The notes under the pieces are model-generated. The model saw only the letters and a program-made list of their open reading frames with translations. It did not search any database and was not told where the DNA came from. The position numbers and the translations under genes were made by a program. Shown here in pieces: positions 23,414 to 27,963 of a stretch of 27,963 nt of DNA; position 1 is the stretch's first letter, and each line of letters begins with the position of its first letter. The stretch is from a virus: IMG/VR virus record IMGVR_UViG_3300038461_000190, positions 1 through 27,963 of that record, one strand, 5' to 3'.

Positions 23414-26400
23414 TTATTTTTTTCCTGTAAAATTTTGATGCATTTCAAAATTTCGTAATTTCTTAATCATGTCCACATGCTCAATTGGTGGAGCATCGGG
23501 GTCAATAAGTAATTCATTTTTTTCAATCTCTTTTCTTTGCTCTTTTGTTATAATTTTTACTGGAATTGTTTCTTTTGGTTGAGGAATATCTTCAATTTTT
23601 ACTTCGATTTCATTTGTAGCCGTTGTAAAAGTTTTTCCACTCCAATCCAATAAATCAGGTTTTTGATTTAATTTAATTAATGTCTGTAATCCATTTGGTG
23701 GTGACAATGATTGTACAGGAACAATATAATTTATACCCTCACTTAATCCCCCATTTGTTCCCTCAATTTTTAAGGTTTCGTCAATTTCAAATATATCGTC
23801 TTTTTTTACACCCTCACTTGCACCATCATTTACACCTTCACTTGCACCATCACTTTTATTTAATGTTTTTTGTGCAAAGTCTACAATCTCTTTTAATTCT
23901 TCAGTGCTTAAATCAGTTTTGATTGTTTCAATATGCATATTTACAATAGGTACATTTTCACTCTTGACTAATTTTTCAAATTGTTTTAAATCAACAGGGT
24001 CATCCAATTTTATTTCATCATTAATACTTGGGTCGCTTAATCTACCCATAAGACTTCCTTCACTATGTTTATTAATTTGAGCATGCAAATTCAAATCAGA
24101 CGATCTTTTCAGTATTTCTGCAGTGTCATTAATTCTATTAACATCATCTTCAGTTTGTTTTCTCAATGTTGTTTTTACAGGATATCTCTTATCTTCAATA
24201 ATAATTTGCATTGTATCATTGTTAAAAATACAATCTGTAAATGTTTGTCCATCTTGTGCAAACCTTGCCTTTATAATACGTATGCTTGCAAGATTAGCTT
24301 CTTTTTGATCTGGAGTTTTGGCAACACTCATAAAGAAATGTGCTTTTTGCACCCTTTTTATATTACCACCAGTTTGATATGCTTCAACGTATTCTGCGTT
24401 AAAACCACTGCGATTGGTTTGTATTGCAGTCCAAGCAGGTATATCAAAATCTGCAGCCAGTGCTTCAAATGATTTTATAATTACAAATTCTGCTTCATTT
24501 CTGTCAGGTGTCTTTTTATGTGATTCAAGATTGTCAAGGTAGTCAAGAACCAATATATCAAATTTAATACCAAATTTCTTTTGATAACCAATCATCCAAT
24601 TGCGAATGTCCATCATAGTGGTATTTTCTTGACTAAACCTTTTTATAATAAGATTACCTTTGCCAGACATTTCAGTGGCTTTCTCATGTATAATTCTATT
24701 AACTCTTATATTTTCAAATTCATCATCCAATTTACTTAATGCAGAATTTGCCCATATTGTAAAATGTTTGCGCTGAATTTGTTCTTTAGTGTCTTCGAAT
24801 ATAATATGACAAACATTTTTGCATCCATCATATGCCGTATTTGCAATTTTAGTTAAAAGGGTAGTATTATGAGTTAATATATAATCATCTGTGACATATA
24901 AATGGTCTTTATTTTCAACATAAATACATTGTGCTTCTTCGTCATGTGAATATGTTATTGATGATATATATTTATCATATTTATATTTATCTCTATATAT
25001 AACACGATCTTGTTTTCTTTTTAAAAGAAATGGTTTTATTTCATTATTTGAAAATGATATTGTTAAAATATATGACCTTTTACCTAATTTGATTTCACCC
25101 TTATATTTATATTTTGGTAATTTTTCACGCACACTACAGAATCCACCTAATGATAATACTAATTCTCTAAAATTTAATGCCAATTCTTTTGATGTTGTAG
25201 TGTATTGCATTCTTCCTCGTTTTGAAGCATAACCATCTGTATCCATTAATCCTTGTAATAATGCAATTCTATCTTCAATAGAGGAATATAAATATGGTTT
25301 AGGAATAAATTTTTTGTCCGAAGTAACATTAATTTTTAAATCCTTTAGTTGTTGATATAGATTATTTTTTTTGCCTTTTATGCCTGTTATTGAATATGAT
25401 ATGGTATTTGATACTTGTTTAAGTGTTATATCATCATATCGCTCATTAATAATATTGTTAATGAGATTAAGAATGTCATGATCAGTTGAAGTAAACCTTA
25501 TTGAATTTTGTGTTAAACCGCCATCACCAATTAATGCGCCTAATAAATATGGGTCAACCGCCAGTTCCTTTTTATTAAATTGAATTGGTTGAACAATTGG
25601 TATTCTATAATTTAGTTTTTTACGAGTTTTATTGTAAATAATATAATTCTTTAGTAATTCTGCTGTTGTAATTGGATTATATGAAAAATCAGGTATTTTT
25701 ATGTGTTTTGGCTTACCATTAATATTATGTGTAGTATTTGCGGTGCGTTGATTTAGGGTATTAACTGCCCATAAATGTTCTTCATCACAAAATGCTGTTG
25801 TTTGATCATTAAATTCTATTTTATATATTGGTCTCTTACCTTGTGGATAAACACCTAAAACTTTTGTAGATTTTCCATCACCACCTATAACCAAATCATT
25901 TAATTTAACATCACCCATTTTAATCCAACCTTCAGGAGTTAATAAATTAGCTGATAATGGTAAACTTTTTCCTACCCCGCTAGGTGTGAGAATTACACCA
26001 ATTTCTTGTTTACCCAAGCCACCGCCAGTAAGGGTATCAATTACTCCCACGCCAGTTGGTATTGTCTGACGAAATTCTTTTCTTAATGCATGTTCAATAT
26101 TATCAAATACACTTATACCATAATCTTCATCATCACCAATATGTTGAATCTTTTGAAATTTTTCTTCTATTGAAGCGATTGTAGTTTTTTTTCTAATGTC
26201 ACCATTTTTAGTTGAAGTAATGATGAATTCACCTGTTTTTCTATATTCTTGTTGCTTAATAAATGCAGAAGTTTCCCTTCTTACTACATCACCTTCATAT
26301 AAAATCTGTTTATTTATAACCCTTTCATTCCACAGTTCAATCTTTTTTAGTACAGCAAATAAAGATTCTTCTTCAATGATATTATTTGGAGTTTTATATG

Positions 26401-26638
26401 TATTAATTGCTTGTCGTATACTTTGATTTTGAAGATTTGGGACTTTTTCGTTTGCTTTGAAATATTCAAGAATTATAATAAAAAGTCTTTTAAGATATGG
26501 ATCATCAAAATACTCAATAGCTAAATGTGGAATTGTTTTTTCGGCAAACTCTGGTTCGACCAGTAACTGCCACATTAAACGTTGTTGAAATTCAGGACCT
26601 AAATAAGCACTTAGGGTATGTTCGGTATTTTCAGTCAT
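23414..26638 (-). CDS. dnaB: DnaB/gp41-like replicative helicase containing an intein, 1074 aa precursor
   Basis: The host protein is a RecA-fold hexameric helicase that unwinds DNA at the replication fork. The Walker A motif is interrupted: TPSGVGK at 218-224, then an intein (225-591), then TTLL at 592. Splicing restores GVGKT. Walker B is FDILVLDY at 693-700, and IQTNRSG at 739-745 matches the DnaB motif after it. The N-terminal 190 residues resemble the DnaB N-domain layout (YFDDPYLKRLFIIILEYF). The spliced protein would have 707 residues. This is long because of a C-terminal tail after about residue 820 with DGASEGV repeats and Pro/Glu-rich sequence, which may contact other replication proteins. 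The leader has a stem-loop and a small ORF. A RadA-like ATPase is a less likely alternative. Confidence 0.9.
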   Translation of the reverse strand: MTENTEHTLSAYLGPEFQQRLMWQLLVEPEFAEKTIPHLAIEYFDDPYLKRLFIIILEYFKANEKVPNLQNQSIRQAINTYKTPNNIIEEESLFAVLKKIELWNERVINKQILYEGDVVRRETSAFIKQQEYRKTGEFIITSTKNGDIRKKTTIASIEEKFQKIQHIGDDEDYGISVFDNIEHALRKEFRQTIPTGVGVIDTLTGGGLGKQEIGVILTPSGVGKSLPLSANLLTPEGWIKMGDVKLNDLVIGGDGKSTKVLGVYPQGKRPIYKIEFNDQTTAFCDEEHLWAVNTLNQRTANTTHNINGKPKHIKIPDFSYNPITTAELLKNYIIYNKTRKKLNYRIPIVQPIQFNKKELAVDPYLLGALIGDGGLTQNSIRFTSTDHDILNLINNIINERYDDITLKQVSNTISYSITGIKGKKNNLYQQLKDLKINVTSDKKFIPKPYLYSSIEDRIALLQGLMDTDGYASKRGRMQYTTTSKELALNFRELVLSLGGFCSVREKLPKYKYKGEIKLGKRSYILTISFSNNEIKPFLLKRKQDRVIYRDKYKYDKYISSITYSHDEEAQCIYVENKDHLYVTDDYILTHNTTLLTKIANTAYDGCKNVCHIIFEDTKEQIQRKHFTIWANSALSKLDDEFENIRVNRIIHEKATEMSGKGNLIIKRFSQENTTMMDIRNWMIGYQKKFGIKFDILVLDYLDNLESHKKTPDRNEAEFVIIKSFEALAADFDIPAWTAIQTNRSGFNAEYVEAYQTGGNIKRVQKAHFFMSVAKTPDQKEANLASIRIIKARFAQDGQTFTDCIFNNDTMQIIIEDKRYPVKTTLRKQTEDDVNRINDTAEILKRSSDLNLHAQINKHSEGSLMGRLSDPSINDEIKLDDPVDLKQFEKLVKSENVPIVNMHIETIKTDLSTEELKEIVDFAQKTLNKSDGASEGVNDGASEGVKKDDIFEIDETLKIEGTNGGLSEGINYIVPVQSLSPPNGLQTLIKLNQKPDLLDWSGKTFTTATNEIEVKIEDIPQPKETIPVKIITKEQRKEIEKNELLIDPDAPPIEHVDMIKKLRNFEMHQNFTGKK
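23807..23851 (-). repeat. DGASEGV repeat in the helicase tail
   Basis: Residues 930-936 and 938-944 of the helicase precursor are identical DGASEGV units separated by one Asn (24-base period), with a related GGLSEGI further on. The tract is probably a flexible linker. Confidence 0.7.
24866..25966 (-). mobile_element. Intein with LAGLIDADG endonuclease in the helicase P-loop
   Basis: Residues 225-591 of the precursor, 367 residues. The intein begins with Ser (SLPLSANLLTPEGW, block A), has CDEEHLW as the block B-like segment with its His, two dodecapeptide endonuclease motifs (LLGALIGDG near 365-373 and LLQGLMDTDG near 460-469), a block F segment (HLYVTDD) and ends THN, followed by extein Thr592. 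All catalytic positions for class 1 protein splicing are visible: Ser1, block B His, penultimate His, final Asn and Thr+1. The flanking extein joins to GVGKTTLL. Endonuclease motifs look intact, with an acidic residue at the end of each, so the element may still be mobile. Insertion at the GK|T of a P-loop is a known intein hotspot. Confidence 0.92.
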
Positions 26639-26686
26639 TTATATATTAGGTATTAAAAGGAAGGCAGTTGCTGGAGAGAAAAACAT
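26639..26686 (-). CDS. Possible 15-codon leader ORF abutting the helicase start
   Basis: An ATG at 26684-26686 opens a frame encoding MFFSPATAFLLIPNI, whose TAA stop directly precedes the helicase ATG. The arrangement would allow translational coupling. Its start lies inside the loop of the stem at 26663-26741 and it reads through the left arm. It is short and may be chance. Confidence 0.25.
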   Translation of the reverse strand: MFFSPATAFLLIPNI

Positions 26687-26741
26687 GAAACACTAATTAA
26701 CCAACAATGGAAACAAAAACAAGGAATTTCCAACAACCGCC
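26663..26741 (-). promoter_or_regulatory. Long stem-loop in the helicase leader
   Basis: On the minus strand GGCGGTTGTTGG (26741-26730) pairs over all 12 positions with CCAGCAACTGCC (26674-26663), including two G-T wobbles, and closes a 55-base pyrimidine-rich loop. The loop contains a GGAAATTCC palindrome and the start of the 15-codon ORF. The wobble pairs argue for RNA rather than a DNA-binding palindrome. A role in controlling the helicase mRNA is inferred. Confidence 0.45.
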
Positions 26742-26756
26742 TATATTATTTATGAC

Positions 26757-27395
26757 TTAATTACGTCTAAGCCGTCTGAGCATTTCTTCCCTTTTTATAG
26801 GAGAAAGTTCTCTAATTTGATTAATCGACATTCCTTTAATGTTAATCAAGTCGTAATCATCCCACATGTTCTTAACATCAGTATGTAAAATTTTACTTTT
26901 TATTAAATTTGCAATATCACATACTTCGTCAACTATTTCAGTTGACCAGCGTGCTATTGGATTAAAACCATCAACATAAAATGTTCTTTCAACAATAGGT
27001 TTATTGTTGATATAAAAACCAATTTTACATTCAACGCCTCTGATTGTTTTTTCTTCGATTTGCTGAACTATTGGTTGCGGATTATAATACATCCCTTCTC
27101 TCATCTTTTTCGGATACATATTAACCATTTTCTGGTAATATCCATAATAGTCATATAGAACAGGTTCTAATTCGTTTTCTAATTGACTACCACCTACACC
27201 AATGGCAGTTGTGTAATTTCTACGGGAAAGTGCTTTTTGCAGTCTGGTAATTGCCCTTGGCAATATCTCCCTAATATCAATTGAATATCTCGTGAAAGGA
27301 TTAAACTGATCGGCATCAAATACTTTTTCGCATAACATAACATCCTGTTGGGTTAGTGAAAACCTAAACATGTTACTATGATCTTTTTCGTTCAT
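26757..27395 (-). CDS. Hypothetical protein with internal duplication, 212 aa
   Basis: I do not recognise this protein. It is soluble, with no membrane segment or signal peptide, and has a basic C-terminus (REEMLRRLRRN). Two segments look like diverged copies: FDADQFNPFTRYSIDIREILPRA near residues 26-48 and FYVDGFNPIARWSTEIVDEVCD near residues 138-159. Both share F.[AV]D.FNP..R[YW]S.[DE]I followed by a helix. The gene lies between a 5'-3' exonuclease gene and the replicative helicase gene, so a role in replication or recombination is possible but not shown. Upstream, TATATTTG at 27428-27435 matches the Bacteroidota -7 promoter consensus. The start at 27395 follows an A-rich leader. Confidence 0.65.
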   Translation of the reverse strand: MNEKDHSNMFRFSLTQQDVMLCEKVFDADQFNPFTRYSIDIREILPRAITRLQKALSRRNYTTAIGVGGSQLENELEPVLYDYYGYYQKMVNMYPKKMREGMYYNPQPIVQQIEEKTIRGVECKIGFYINNKPIVERTFYVDGFNPIARWSTEIVDEVCDIANLIKSKILHTDVKNMWDDYDLINIKGMSINQIRELSPIKREEMLRRLRRN

Positions 27396-27427
27396 TTTTG
27401 ATTTTTTTTAATTGTTAATAACTATTA

Positions 27428-27435
27428 CAAATATA
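27428..27435 (-). promoter_or_regulatory. Possible Bacteroidota-type -7 element
   Basis: TATATTTG on the minus strand fits the TAnnTTTG consensus of Bacteroidota housekeeping promoters, 33 bases before the start of the 212-residue gene. I see no TTTG at the expected -33 spacing, so the call is weak. It would suit an early gene read by host polymerase. Confidence 0.3.
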
Positions 27436-27442
27436 AGTTGAA

Positions 27443-27460
27443 ACTTCCGTAAGTGGAAGT
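27443..27460 (-). terminator. Possible weak terminator after the exonuclease gene
   Basis: ACTTCC-ACTTAC-GGAAGT forms a 6-bp stem beginning five bases after the exonuclease stop, followed by TTCAACTT on the minus strand. The T tract is poor. Confidence 0.35.
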
Positions 27461-27464
27461 GTTT

Positions 27465-27963
27465 TTATAAATTTTTCCGTTTGTTCTTTCTTTCCTCTAT
27501 AATCAATTGTTTTTCAGCAGAAACCACAGTGTAAAATGGTTCAATATAATTTACATATGTGCTGCCATATGCCATTAAAAACTGATCTTTATTTATTAAC
27601 GGCAGCAAGTTTACACTACCTCTATCTTTTTCAGTTAAACACATATCTAAACCTCTTAGTGCTTGGATTGCTTCTACTGTAAGCATTGGGTCTCTTAAAT
27701 TTACTAACTGAAAGTTTGTTTTTAATCTTTCGATGTTCTTGTATATATTTTCAAGTGCTTTAAGCGGTTTCATTTTATTTAAACCTCTTTTTTTGTTTAT
27801 TTCCTCTGCTTTTTGACATATTTCTTTTACAGTCATATATCTAAATTTTAATTCAGGAAAATGTTCTAAGAGAGTTTTTTCTTTAACACCACCAACACCA
27901 GCAACGTTATCAGAATCATCACCACATATTATTTTTAATGTAAGTGCATTTAGATAATGATGA
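27465..27963 (-). CDS. FEN/T4 RNase H-type 5'-3' exonuclease, C-terminal part
   Basis: The open frame extends without a stop past the window edge at 27963, upstream of the internal Met at 27836, so the gene is truncated on its 5' side and 165 residues are visible. The first visible stretch reads HHYLNALTLKIICGDDSDN, followed by VAGVGGVKEKTLLEHFP. This is the conserved GD.SDN..GV.G...KT helix-three-turn-helix motif of the flap endonuclease family, which binds the duplex behind the cut. LKTNFQLVNLRDP further on matches the usual core strand near the family's C-terminus. Such enzymes remove RNA primers from lagging-strand fragments (T4 rnh). The neighbouring replicative helicase gene supports this. 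The metal-binding N-terminal domain is outside the window and cannot be checked. Confidence 0.82.
   Translation of the reverse strand, partial: HHYLNALTLKIICGDDSDNVAGVGGVKEKTLLEHFPELKFRYMTVKEICQKAEEINKKRGLNKMKPLKALENIYKNIERLKTNFQLVNLRDPMLTVEAIQALRGLDMCLTEKDRGSVNLLPLINKDQFLMAYGSTYVNYIEPFYTVVSAEKQLIIEERKNKRKNL

Noticed and set aside
27465-27836. Stand-alone 123-residue gene starting at 27836
   Set aside because: The same frame stays open to the window edge and the upstream part encodes the diagnostic GDDSDN exonuclease motif, so the Met is internal.

Overview
The window looks like part of the genome of a large tailed double-stranded DNA phage. Every gene I can support is on the minus strand. 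DNA-replication genes sit at the right end, and seven consecutive fibre or adhesin genes plus a truncated eighth fill most of the rest. The DNA is AT-rich, start codons have A/T-rich leaders with no Shine-Dalgarno match, and the fibre genes carry modules I associate with phages and prophages of Bacteroidota (WG.ITG..S.QTDLQ, RSLVD..YV, YadA-like NxAxG repeats). I infer a Bacteroidota host, probably Flavobacteriia-like; this is inference only.

Layout in transcription order, from high to low coordinates. (1) Replication block, 27963-23414: the C-terminal part of a FEN/T4 RNase H-type 5'-3' exonuclease, truncated by the window edge; an unrecognised 212-residue protein; and a DnaB/gp41-like helicase whose Walker A motif is split by a 367-residue LAGLIDADG intein. 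(2) RNA block, 23413-22969: a promoter-like motif, an initiator-like tRNA-Met(CAT) with an extra base in its T stem, a tract with GNRA-tetraloop hairpins, and a strong terminator. (3) Main fibre operon, 22968-8198: a putative homing endonuclease (four DUF723-like repeats plus a VSR/EDxHD-type nuclease domain), then fibre proteins of 386, 563, 2431, 648 and 492 residues, ending in a terminator. The 2431-residue protein ends in an S74 intramolecular chaperone. (4) A two-gene insert, 8054-6142: a GIY-YIG homing endonuclease with NUMOD1 repeats and a GT9-like glycosyltransferase, with its own promoter motif and terminator. (5) A second fibre operon, 5951-1: proteins of 757 and 615 residues and a leucine-rich-repeat protein that runs off the left edge.

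The fibre proteins are mosaics of shared modules: N-termini, trunk repeats and C-terminal tips recur in different combinations. They probably form the host-recognition apparatus. Several are very rich in cysteine while one close paralogue has none. A motif GTATTTATAT, read on the coding strand, precedes most transcription units and may be a phage-specific (late?) promoter. Three homing-type nucleases lie in about 19 kb, so mobile-gene pressure is high.
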